Positions 7,069 through 16,081 of a DNA stretch of 23,309 bases are shown in pieces; within the stretch, counting starts at the first letter, position 1; each line of letters opens with the position of its first letter. Source of the DNA: DATGKD01 sp035294855 (lineage in GTDB: Bacteria > Actinomycetota > Acidimicrobiia > Acidimicrobiales > UBA8190); NCBI GenBank assembly GCA_035294855.1, contig DATGKD010000102.1, forward strand, positions 1 to 23,309. The letters are read 5' to 3'. A program made the translations under genes and the position numbers. The notes under the pieces were generated by a model. The model was given only the letters and a program-made list of their open reading frames with translations, did no database searches and was not told where the DNA came from.

Positions 7069-9057
7069 TCAGTGGGCTTCGACGCGTTCGCCGGTGCTGG
7101 GCTCGCGGGTACTGGACTCCTCGGCACGGTGCTCGGACTGGCTCGCCCACGTGGCGAACATCTCCGCGTAGCGCCCGCTCTGGCCGACCAGCTCGGCGTG
7201 CGTGCCGATCTCGACGATGCGGCCTTCGTCCACCACCACGATGCGGTCGGCCTTCATGGCGGTGGACAGCCGGTGCGCGATGAGCACCGCCGTGCGCGCC
7301 TCGAGCAGGACGTCGAGGGCCGCTTCGACCTTCGTTTCCGACAGCAGGTCGAGGTTCGAGGTGGCCTCGTCGAGGACGAGCACGCGGGGGTGGGCGAGGA
7401 AGGCGCGCCCTAGGGCGATCAGCTGGCGCTCCCCCGACGACAACGACTGGCCGCGCTCGTGGACCACCGTGTCGAGACCATTCGGGAGCCGGTCGATGAG
7501 CTCGGTGAGCCCCACGGCGCGGATCGCCTCGGCGAGCTCGTCAGGCGACGCGTCGGGACGGGCGAAGGACAGGTTGTCGCCGATGGTCCCCGCGAAGAGG
7601 AACGGCTCCTGAGGCACCACGCCCAGTTGTCGCCGCAGCGACTGCAGCGTCACCGTTTCGATGTCGTGCCCATCGATGAGCACCCGCCCGGCGCTCGGGT
7701 CGTAGAAGCGGGTGATGAGCTTGGCGATGGTGGACTTCCCCGCCCCCGTGGGCCCCACGAACGCCACCGTCTCTCCGGGGGCGATCCGGAAGTTCACGTC
7801 GTGCAGCACGGGGACGAGGGGGTCGTACCCGAAGGAGACCGCGTCGAAGACGATCTCGCCATCGATGGGCGGCAGCTCGACGGCGTCGGGTGCCTCAGGG
7901 ACGGTCGGCTCGGTCACGAGCAGCGTCCGCAGCTTGAAGATCGAGGCCTGCCCCTGCTGGAAGCTGTTGTACTGCTGCACGAGCAGCTGGATGGGGGCGA
8001 AGAACCGGTTTAGGTACAAGAAGAAGGCCACCAGCGCGCCGATGCTCAGCTGATGGTGGACGACCATGTAGCCGCCGATGGCAAGCAGCGCACCCTGGCC
8101 GAGCCAGCCGATCAGCTGCGAGCCGGGGCCGTACACGGCGTTGATGTGTGCGGTGTACACGTTGGCGTCGCGGTAGTCGCCGACGACGTTGCGGTGGTAG
8201 ACGATGTTGCGCTTCTGCCGGTTGTGCGCGGTCACGATGCGCACGCCGTGCAGGCTCTCGGACAGGTCGGCCAGCACGTTGGCGATGCCGTCGCGCACGC
8301 GGTCGTAGCCGCGCTCGGAGGCCCGGCGGAACCACAAGGACAGCACCACAAGCACGGGCACGACGAGCAGCACGGTGATCAAAGCGAGACGAACGTTGGT
8401 CGTGAACAGGATGACCGTGATCACCACCATGGTGAGGCCCTGGATGGCGAACTGGGCGAGCCCGTCCTGAAGGAGCTGCTGGAGGTTCTCGATGTCGCTC
8501 GTCATACGGGTCATGATCACGCCCGCCTTCTCCGCGGTGAAGAAGTCGAGCGACAGGCGCTGGAGGTGCGAGAAGACCTTGATGCGGAGGTCGTTCATCA
8601 CCCATGCCGCCAGCCGGCCGGTGACCCTCACCTGCGCACGCTGCAAGATCGAGGTCACGATGACGAGGCCGAGGTAGACGCCGGCGACCACGAGGATCAG
8701 CCCCAGGTGATGGTGCCCGGGAGCCATGCCGTCGTCGATGGCGGTCTGGATGAGCTTGGGCCCGGCCTGCAGCAGGACGCTCAGCGTCACGACGAGCAGC
8801 GTCGACAGCACGAGCATGTGCGGGTACTCGACGAGCAGCTCCCACAGCGAGAGGCGGCGACGCTCCTTGGCGCTCTGCTGCTGGGAGAAGACGGCGTCGG
8901 ACTCGCCGCGAACCGGCTCCTCGGCGAGGAGCTTGTCGACGCCGTCCTGGAGCTCGGGCGGGATGCCGCCGAACGGCAAGCCCGGCGCCGCAGGGGCGCC
9001 CGGGCGCCCGCCGCCGCCGAACATCGGACCCCCTCCCCAGCCGCCGCCGAAGCCCAT
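7069..9057 (-). CDS. ABC exporter half-transporter B (type IV fold, consensus Walker B)
   Basis: The 662-residue protein is a fused membrane-plus-ATPase half of a multidrug/lipid-type exporter. It opens with a Gly/Pro-rich tail (GFGGGWGGGPMFGGGG), common in actinobacterial exporters, then a six-helix membrane domain starting near LVEYPHMLVLSTLLVV. The ATPase domain has Walker A GPTGAGKST, a canonical Q-loop VVPQEPFLF, a degenerate signature SLSSGERQ (instead of LSGGQ), Walker B VLVLDEATSNLD with the catalytic Glu, and an H-loop IAHRLST. Its ATG (9057-9055) overlaps the TGA of exporter half A by one base (TGATG), so translation is coupled. It probably pairs with half A as a heterodimer pumping a hydrophobic compound out of the cell. 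The substrate is unknown. Expression is presumably controlled by the MarR protein encoded first in the operon. Confidence 0.95.
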   Translation of the reverse strand: MGFGGGWGGGPMFGGGGRPGAPAAPGLPFGGIPPELQDGVDKLLAEEPVRGESDAVFSQQQSAKERRRLSLWELLVEYPHMLVLSTLLVVTLSVLLQAGPKLIQTAIDDGMAPGHHHLGLILVVAGVYLGLVIVTSILQRAQVRVTGRLAAWVMNDLRIKVFSHLQRLSLDFFTAEKAGVIMTRMTSDIENLQQLLQDGLAQFAIQGLTMVVITVILFTTNVRLALITVLLVVPVLVVLSLWFRRASERGYDRVRDGIANVLADLSESLHGVRIVTAHNRQKRNIVYHRNVVGDYRDANVYTAHINAVYGPGSQLIGWLGQGALLAIGGYMVVHHQLSIGALVAFFLYLNRFFAPIQLLVQQYNSFQQGQASIFKLRTLLVTEPTVPEAPDAVELPPIDGEIVFDAVSFGYDPLVPVLHDVNFRIAPGETVAFVGPTGAGKSTIAKLITRFYDPSAGRVLIDGHDIETVTLQSLRRQLGVVPQEPFLFAGTIGDNLSFARPDASPDELAEAIRAVGLTELIDRLPNGLDTVVHERGQSLSSGERQLIALGRAFLAHPRVLVLDEATSNLDLLSETKVEAALDVLLEARTAVLIAHRLSTAMKADRIVVVDEGRIVEIGTHAELVGQSGRYAEMFATWASQSEHRAEESSTREPSTGERVEAH

Positions 9058-10961
9058 CAGCGCGCCTCGCTGGCCACGGCGCGCCCGGCGTCCGCGACGA
9101 ATCCGTACCCGTCGGCCTCGTGCTCGACCTGCGCGAGCACTTCGCCGTACAGGGGGGTGGTGGCGAGCAGCTCGGCGTGGGTGCCGTCGGCCACGACGTT
9201 CCCGCCCTCCAGGAGGATCACGCGGTCGGCGAGCGAGATCGTGGACAGCCGGTGGGCGACGATGAGCGTCGTCCGGCCCTGCATGAGCACCCGCAGCGCT
9301 TCGTGGATCTGCTGCTCCACCTGGACGTCGATGGCGCTCGTGGCGTCGTCCAGCACGAGGATGGGCGGGTTCACGAGCAGCGTGCGGGCGATCGCGATGC
9401 GCTGGCGCTGGCCACCGGACAGCGTGTAGCCGCGCTCGCCCACCACGGTGTCGTAGCCGTCGGGCAGCTCGCCGACGAACTCCGCCGCGCCGGCCGCTCT
9501 GGCGGCCCTCTCCACTTGGGCGAGCGGCACCTCGGGCAGCCCGTAGGCGATGTTGTCGCGGATGGAGACAGAGAACAGGAACGGCTCGTCGAGAACGACA
9601 CCCACGTTGGCGCGCAGCGACTCGAGCGTCAGGTCGCGCACGTCGTGGCCGTCGACCAGCACCCGACCGTCGGTGACGTCGTAGAAGCGCGGGATCAGCC
9701 GAGCCAGGGTCGACTTGCCCGAGCCCGTGCGCCCCACGAGCGCGACGGTCTCGCCCGGGCGCAGGTGGAGGTCGAGCTCGGAGAGGACGAGCGGCAGGTC
9801 GGGGCCGTAGGCGAAGCTCACGTGCTCGAAGCGCACGTCGCCCTGGGGGGCGGCGAGGTCGACGGCGCCCGGTCGATCGACGATCGTGGGCTGCTCGTCG
9901 AGGATCTCGTAGATGCGCTCGGCCGACGCCGCGGCGCGCTGGCCCATCATGATGATCATCCCGAGCATCATGAACGGGGCCTGCAGCATGAATAGGTAGG
10001 TGTTGAACGCCAGGATGGCGCCCACGCCGAGGTGGCCCTGGATCACCATCCAGCCGCCGAACCCGAGCACGAGGGCCAGGCCCACCTGGGGCAGGTTCTG
10101 CACGGCGGGCGTCCACCGGGCGCGCAGGTCGGCATCCTTGACGTACGCCCACTGCACGGCGGCGGCCGCCTTGGCCAGGGCGCGCAGCTGGTTCTGCTCG
10201 GCAGCGAAGGACTTGACGACGCGCACGCCGTTCACGTTTTCGTCCACGATGGTGGCCACGTCAGCCAACCGGGACTGGATGAGCCACGACACGGGGAACA
10301 TCGACTTGCGCATCCGGTGCCCGACGATGAACACCAGCGGCATGGTCGCCATGGCCACGAACGCGAGCGGCACGTCGATGGACAGCATGAACCCGAACGC
10401 GACGACGGCGATGCTGCACTGCACGAGGATCATCGGCGCGAACGTCATGTACATCTGGACCGAGCGGATATCGGAGTTGGCGCGCGAGATGAGCTGGCCC
10501 GACTGCACGCGGTCGTAGAACGGGAACGACATGCGCGTCAAGTGCTCGTAGATGATGGTGCGCAGGTCGTACTCGATGTCGTAGGCCGTCTGGAAGAGGA
10601 AGAGGCGGGCGACGTAGCCGGCGACACCGCCGGCGAGCCCGAGGCCGAGGATCCACCACACGTAGAAGTGCAGGGGCACACGGTGGTGCACCACCAGGTG
10701 CTTGCCGGCCGCCGCCGCCGGCACGATGGCGTTGTCGATGGCGTCCTTCAACAGGTTCGGGATCAGCACCTGGAGTACAAGGCCCACGAAGGTGAGCACG
10801 AGCGAGGTGAGGAAGATCCCCCGGTGGGCGCGCAGGATGGGCATGGCGCGCCGCAGCCACGTCTTGGTGGTGTCCGGGTCGATCGAGGCCCGCGGCGGGT
10901 GGTAACGGGCGACCTCGGCCATCGCGGCGGCCGTCGTCCCGTCGGGAATGCCCTTGCTCAT
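9057..10961 (-). CDS. ABC exporter half-transporter A (degenerate ATP site)
   Basis: The 634-residue protein starts at ATG 10961, inside the last codons of marR (ATGA, 4-base overlap). Six transmembrane helices begin near IFLTSLVLTFVGLVLQVLIP; the ATPase domain follows. Walker A is GRTGSGKST, the signature is the canonical TLSGGQRQRIAIART, and the H-loop is IVAHRLST. Walker B reads ILVLDDATSAID, with Asp in place of the catalytic Glu, and the Q-loop reads VVLDEPFLF, with Asp where Gln is usual. These losses mark the ATP site built from this subunit's Walker motifs as degenerate, as in TM287/288, BmrCD and LmrCD. The good signature completes the consensus site with half B. It is a predicted heterodimeric exporter; the substrate is not deducible. 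Confidence 0.95.
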   Translation of the reverse strand: MSKGIPDGTTAAAMAEVARYHPPRASIDPDTTKTWLRRAMPILRAHRGIFLTSLVLTFVGLVLQVLIPNLLKDAIDNAIVPAAAAGKHLVVHHRVPLHFYVWWILGLGLAGGVAGYVARLFLFQTAYDIEYDLRTIIYEHLTRMSFPFYDRVQSGQLISRANSDIRSVQMYMTFAPMILVQCSIAVVAFGFMLSIDVPLAFVAMATMPLVFIVGHRMRKSMFPVSWLIQSRLADVATIVDENVNGVRVVKSFAAEQNQLRALAKAAAAVQWAYVKDADLRARWTPAVQNLPQVGLALVLGFGGWMVIQGHLGVGAILAFNTYLFMLQAPFMMLGMIIMMGQRAAASAERIYEILDEQPTIVDRPGAVDLAAPQGDVRFEHVSFAYGPDLPLVLSELDLHLRPGETVALVGRTGSGKSTLARLIPRFYDVTDGRVLVDGHDVRDLTLESLRANVGVVLDEPFLFSVSIRDNIAYGLPEVPLAQVERAARAAGAAEFVGELPDGYDTVVGERGYTLSGGQRQRIAIARTLLVNPPILVLDDATSAIDVQVEQQIHEALRVLMQGRTTLIVAHRLSTISLADRVILLEGGNVVADGTHAELLATTPLYGEVLAQVEHEADGYGFVADAGRAVASEAR

Positions 10962-11449
10962 CGCTCGTTCCCGGACATCTGCGCCACGAAGTGGGCGCGC
11001 AGCGCGCTGCGCCACAGCTCGAGGCCCTCGAGGGCGCGCGCCGTGGACCCGGCGTCGTCGAGACTCCGCGCGATGGCAACGAGCCGCCCGTCGGCGGCGG
11101 CGTCCGCCTTGGCGAGGAGGCGCTTGCCCTTGGCGGTCAGGGTGTGGGTGACGATGCGGCGGTCGTCGTCGGCCGGGGACCGCTCCACGAGGCCACGCGC
11201 CGCCAGGCCGTCGACGACGGCGGTGACCGTGGGGCGGCGCACCGCCAGGCGCTCGGCGAGCGCGGACGGCATCGACGCCCCCTCGGCGAGCATCCCGAGG
11301 ATCCGGTACTGCGGCAGCGACAGGTCGACCTCGGCGAGGGCCCGCTCGAGCTGCTTGGACAGCCACGCCGCGGTCCGGCCGAGCGCCGACGGTCCCGCCG
11401 GGAGCCCGTCGGCGGGCGCGGTCGACCGGCTGCGATGTTCGACGACCAC
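10958..11449 (-). CDS. MarR-family transcriptional regulator
   Basis: The 163-residue protein has a MarR winged helix-turn-helix: LSLPQYRILGMLAEGASMPSALAERL, then the recognition segment RRPTVTAVVDGLAARGLVER, and the wing DDDRRIVTHTLTAKGKRLL. The GTG at 11449 is the first start after an in-frame TAA and has no Shine-Dalgarno sequence; a GATAAT -10 box lies just upstream, so the mRNA is probably leaderless. It is the first gene of a three-gene operon with two ABC exporter halves, a common layout in which the regulator represses its own exporter until a drug or lipid ligand binds. The likely operator is the palindrome at 11454-11466. Confidence 0.95.
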   Translation of the reverse strand: MVVEHRSRSTAPADGLPAGPSALGRTAAWLSKQLERALAEVDLSLPQYRILGMLAEGASMPSALAERLAVRRPTVTAVVDGLAARGLVERSPADDDRRIVTHTLTAKGKRLLAKADAAADGRLVAIARSLDDAGSTARALEGLELWRSALRAHFVAQMSGNER

Positions 11450-11453
11450 ATCA

Positions 11454-11466
11454 TTAGATTATCTAA
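11454..11466. promoter_or_regulatory. MarR operator overlapping the operon promoter
   Basis: TTAGAT-T-ATCTAA is a perfect 13-bp palindrome, A/T-rich in a roughly 70% GC region, ending 5 bases before the marR start codon. On the minus strand it contains a -10-like GATAAT. A MarR dimer bound here would block transcription of marR and the exporter genes. The divergent gene's start lies about 100 bases away, so it need not be affected. Confidence 0.75.
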
Positions 11467-11551
11467 CAACGCGGGCCGTCTGGACCGTCCTCGTGACGAC
11501 GGGGAGAGGTGGGACGCGACGGCCGGCGAGGCGGTCGGTCATGCCGGGCTT

Positions 11552-11565
11552 GCTACCTTCGCCCG
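11552..11565 (+). promoter_or_regulatory. Extended -10 promoter for a leaderless transcript
   Basis: TGC-TACCTT (11551-11559) is an extended -10 box (TGn followed by TAnnnT). It ends six bases before the GTG at 11566, which places the expected transcription start on or next to the first base of the start codon. No convincing -35 box is visible. Confidence 0.5.
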
Positions 11566-12348
11566 GTGCGCGACCTCAGGTACACGCTGCGGAAGGTCCC
11601 CCAGATCACCGCGTGGTTCTGGATCGTGAAGATCCTGACCACCGCCATGGGCGAAGCGACGTCGGACTACTCGGTCCACAAGGCCGACCCCGTCGTGGTC
11701 GTGATCTTCGGCTTCGCGGCCTTCGTGGTGGCGCTCGCGCTCCAGCTCGCCGTGCGGCGCTACATCGCGTGGATCTACTGGCTGGCGGTGGTGATGGTGG
11801 CGGTGTTCGGGACGATGGCCGCGGACGTCCTGCACATCCGCTTCCACGTCGCCTATGCGGTATCGACGGCCGCGTTCGCCGTGGTACTGGCCGTGCTCTT
11901 CGCACTGTGGTATTGGAGCGAGCGGACGCTGTCGATCCACAGCATCACGACCCTGCGCCGCGAGCTCTTCTACTGGGCGACGGTGCTCGCCACGTTCGCG
12001 CTCGGCACCGCGGCCGGCGATCTCACCGCCTACCGGCTGCACCTCGGGTTCTTCTCCTCGGGCCTGCTGTTCGCGGGGATCATCTGCATCCCCGCCATCG
12101 CCTTCCGGTACTTCGGCATGAACGAGGTGGTGGCGTTCTGGTTCGCGTACATCGTCACCCGACCGCTCGGCGCATCGTTCGCCGACTGGATGGGGGTCCC
12201 CCATAGCCTCGGCGGCCTCGATTGGGGTCGGGCCACGGTGGCCTTCGGGCTGACCTTCGTGATCGTGGCGTGCGTCGCCTACCTGGCCCTCACCAAACTG
12301 GACGTCGAAGGCGACGTCGACGCCGAGCTGTCACGATCCACTCGCTAA
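11566..12348 (+). CDS. COG4705-like integral membrane protein with four internal repeats
   Basis: The 260-residue, very hydrophobic protein has about eight predicted membrane segments. It contains four copies of the pattern W-x9-G-x4-D, each preceded by an aromatic or bulky residue: W19/G29/D34, W72/G82/D87, W137/G147/D152 and W192/G202/D207. The conserved Asp residues therefore fall at the same place in each two-helix unit. The opening KVPQITAWFWIVKILTTAMGE and the repeats resemble the uncharacterised COG4705 membrane family; no function is established. The GTG at 11566 was chosen over the GTG at 11509 because conserved sequence begins there and a -10 box lies just upstream. It is divergent from the marR-ABC operon. 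The stop is followed at once by a coding-like stretch in another frame. Confidence 0.88.
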   Translation: MRDLRYTLRKVPQITAWFWIVKILTTAMGEATSDYSVHKADPVVVVIFGFAAFVVALALQLAVRRYIAWIYWLAVVMVAVFGTMAADVLHIRFHVAYAVSTAAFAVVLAVLFALWYWSERTLSIHSITTLRRELFYWATVLATFALGTAAGDLTAYRLHLGFFSSGLLFAGIICIPAIAFRYFGMNEVVAFWFAYIVTRPLGASFADWMGVPHSLGGLDWGRATVAFGLTFVIVACVAYLALTKLDVEGDVDAELSRSTR

Positions 12349-12349
12349 G

Positions 12350-12489
12350 CGCTACAGCGTCCCGGCGAGCAACCTCACCCCGGTGAACGAGCAGACGGCC
12401 GACGCGCACGCCGACCCGCACGGCGCGAACCGACACAACGCCTTCTTCGACCAGCTGGTGAGGTTCCTCGGGAAGGTGGCACGCCAGCG

Positions 12490-12493
<4 letters not shown>
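12350..12493 (+). pseudogene. Coding-like remnant or frameshifted tail
   Basis: Starting immediately after the TAA of the membrane-protein gene, a different frame reads 47 codons to TAG at 12491-12493. About 95% of these codons end in G or C (cgc tac agc gtc ccg gcg agc), as in true genes here. There is no plausible start codon with a ribosome-binding site; the first in-frame GTG is at 12383 (36 residues). The peptide contains NAFFDQLVRFLGKVARQR at its end. It could be the end of a decayed gene, a small gene, or the true C-terminus of the preceding gene displaced by a frameshift near 12330-12348. Its stop shares CTAG with the stop of the convergent kinase gene. Confidence 0.45.
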
Positions 12494-14103
<1,610 letters not shown>

Positions 14104-14141
14104 TAGGGCACCGGGAGAGCCCATGTCGGGAGGGAGCGCGG

Positions 14142-15824
14142 TCAGCCGCTCCGGGCGCCTCCGGCACGGGCCGGGCACCACGGGTTGGCGGGCACACCTG
14201 CGCACGGATTCGCCATGGTCGCAAGCCCGCGCGGCAGCGCGTGCATCACGACCGCCGTCCGGCGGGGGTAGCTGGACCCCGGCGGGCACAGCGTCCCCCC
14301 GGTCACCGGCCCGAGCGACACCGACTGGGAGTCACACACGACCTCGTCGGCGAACAGGGCGTTCGCATCCGGTGGGACCGTCGAGCCGTCACAGGTGGGA
14401 TAGGTCAACTGCAGCGTCGGGGGCGAGCTCGTGACGGGGCGGCCTCCTTCTTCGGTGTTGCCGCTGAAGCAGTCGGTCGGCCCCGGCTCGAGGTTGACGG
14501 CCCCGAAGTCGCCGTTGGTGGGATTGCCGAAGAAGCCGTTGGACTTCCCGTAGGTGTTGCCGACGAGCGCGTCGCCGTACTCGTCGTAGAGGCACGCCGC
14601 CGGCGTCTGGGTGCCCCCCGTGCACGGCGGGCCGTTGTCGGGATAGGGCACGAAGATCGTGCCCCACGCGCCGTTGTGCTCGAAGACGTTGTCCATGACG
14701 GTGTCGTTGCGGGCACCGGAGAGCGACATTCCCGTGCCGACCGGGCCGGCGGCTGCCGAACCCAGCGCGGGGACGTTCGGGTTGTTGTTGTCGTGGACGA
14801 AGTTGTGCATGAACACCCAGCACGAGTGGGTGTGCGTAACGGGGCTGGTGCCGCCACCGGGGCACGACCCGTCCTGCGGCGGCGGGTTGTCACCGTTCTG
14901 GCTGTTGGTGTCGAAGCCGTCCTCGTTGTTGTCGAACTGCGAGTTCTCGACGACCAGCTGGCCGCCGGAGTTCGAACCGGAGTAGCCGAGCGCGTTGTAC
15001 TCCGCCCACGCATGGTCGACGGTCTGGTCGCAGACCTGCTGGCAGGCGCCGATGTAGTAGCCGGAGTCGTTGAAGTTGCTGGCGTAGGTCTGGTCCCAGG
15101 TCCCGCCGCTCCAGTTGCTCGAGAAGATGCCGTACTGCGCGGCCGTCGACTCGTCTTGGTAGAAGGTGCTCGTCGCGGTGAGGTACGTGCCGGTGTACCC
15201 CCATCCGCCCACCTGGCCGCTGTTGTCGCCGCCGTTCCACCAGATCTCATTGCCGGTGTCGCCGGCACCGTGCAGGTAGTTGCACACCGTGAGGTTCTGC
15301 ACGGTGACGTCGTCGGCCTGCCAGACGAGGATGCCGTTCAGCCCGAGGGGCCCGGTGCCTGACCCGGTGGGCCCGAACGCTTGGTCGCTCGCGGCGCGGC
15401 TGCACGCCGGCGACCCCGGCCGGGTGCCGTCCACCACCACCGTGTTGCGGTTCATCCCCCGCAGGTGGAGCCCCGGGGTGGTGACGAGGACACCCGCCGG
15501 GAGGTCCGGGCGGGTCGTGGGGGCCCGGCCGCCGAGCTCCTTGTAGTCACCGGGGGCGACGAGGATCCAGTCACCGGGCCGGGCGGCGTCGACCGCCGCC
15601 TGGACCGAGGAGAACTGGCCCGGCATCCCGCGGTACGTCCCCACCCGCAGGACCTGCGGAGCCGACGTCGCCGAGGCCAGTCGGGCGCCGGCCACCCGCG
15701 ACGCCGCGGGGGCGGCCCCACCCGCTGTGGCCACGCCCACGAGCGACGCCACGGTTGCGGTCGCGAAGGCGCCGGCCAGCGCCGTCCGCAGGGTCCCACC
15801 GAGCCTCCGCCGCCGACGGTGCAC
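14142..15824 (-). CDS. Secreted right-handed beta-helix protein (large, Cys-containing)
   Basis: The 560-residue protein starts at GTG 15824, chosen for its strong ribosome-binding site (GGAGGAGG, 5 nt away); a GTG five codons upstream would overlap that site. A signal peptide (HRRRRRLGG, then an Ala/Val core ending near TAGGAAPAAS) is followed by the beta-helix opening SSVQAAVDAARPGDWILVAPGDY and LHLRGMNRNTVVVDG. The repeats are rich in Asn, Gly and Trp: WWNGGDNSGQVGGWGY, GIFSSNWSGGTWDQTYASNF, CQQVCDQTVDHAWAEYNALG, NNEDGFDTNSQNGDNPPP, and FVHDNNNPNVP. Such proteins recur in actinobacteria without known function; a sugar-binding, lyase or surface role is inferred. Paired Cys residues suggest disulfides outside the cell. 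It is probably transcribed together with the downstream histidine kinase. Confidence 0.9.
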   Translation of the reverse strand: MHRRRRRLGGTLRTALAGAFATATVASLVGVATAGGAAPAASRVAGARLASATSAPQVLRVGTYRGMPGQFSSVQAAVDAARPGDWILVAPGDYKELGGRAPTTRPDLPAGVLVTTPGLHLRGMNRNTVVVDGTRPGSPACSRAASDQAFGPTGSGTGPLGLNGILVWQADDVTVQNLTVCNYLHGAGDTGNEIWWNGGDNSGQVGGWGYTGTYLTATSTFYQDESTAAQYGIFSSNWSGGTWDQTYASNFNDSGYYIGACQQVCDQTVDHAWAEYNALGYSGSNSGGQLVVENSQFDNNEDGFDTNSQNGDNPPPQDGSCPGGGTSPVTHTHSCWVFMHNFVHDNNNPNVPALGSAAAGPVGTGMSLSGARNDTVMDNVFEHNGAWGTIFVPYPDNGPPCTGGTQTPAACLYDEYGDALVGNTYGKSNGFFGNPTNGDFGAVNLEPGPTDCFSGNTEEGGRPVTSSPPTLQLTYPTCDGSTVPPDANALFADEVVCDSQSVSLGPVTGGTLCPPGSSYPRRTAVVMHALPRGLATMANPCAGVPANPWCPARAGGARSG

Positions 15825-16081
15825 GTCGACCTCCTCCACTCGCCGGCCCGGGTCGTCCGGGCACGGCCCCGCCCGCCGCGGGGCTGCGCCGCCCCAAGGG
15901 CGGTCCGTTGGTCAACGCACCGGAGCCTCCAACCTGACGAAGTTCGCCAAGTTCGTCAGCCATCGCCGCAAGGGGGGGCGGGGGCGCCCGTAAAGAGAGG
16001 TGCAGAACGAAGACGTGCGGGCTGCCGGCGAACCGGCCACGGCGGCCGGTTGCCCGCTCGGGGGAAAACGGAGCACGGGGG
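15825..16081. other. Divergent intergenic control region
   Basis: These 257 bases lie between the beta-helix gene (minus) and the GH26-like gene (plus). They contain the inverted repeat at 15934-15959 and an 8-bp hairpin at 16031-16051 (AACCGGCC with GGCCGGTT, 5-base loop) in the likely leader of the GH26-like gene. A weak -10-like TAAAGA lies near 15993. Nothing matches a riboswitch I know. Confidence 0.5.
15934..15959. promoter_or_regulatory. Operator-like inverted repeat between divergent surface genes
   Basis: CTGACGAA (15934-15941) and TTCGTCAG (15952-15959) form a perfect 8-bp inverted repeat separated by 10 bases; half-site centres are about 18 bp apart. A direct repeat AAGTTCG also occurs at 15940-15946 and 15949-15955. 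The site lies between two divergent genes for secreted or surface proteins, where one regulator could control both. The binding protein is unknown. Confidence 0.5.

Noticed and set aside
8053..9429. Long open frame on the plus strand opposite the ABC exporter genes (and similar long frames at 10032-12206, 12601-14085 and 14241-15362)
   Set aside because: They are rich in Arg, His, Asp and Val with no domain, and mirror well-supported genes on the other strand. High GC removes stop codons and creates such shadows.
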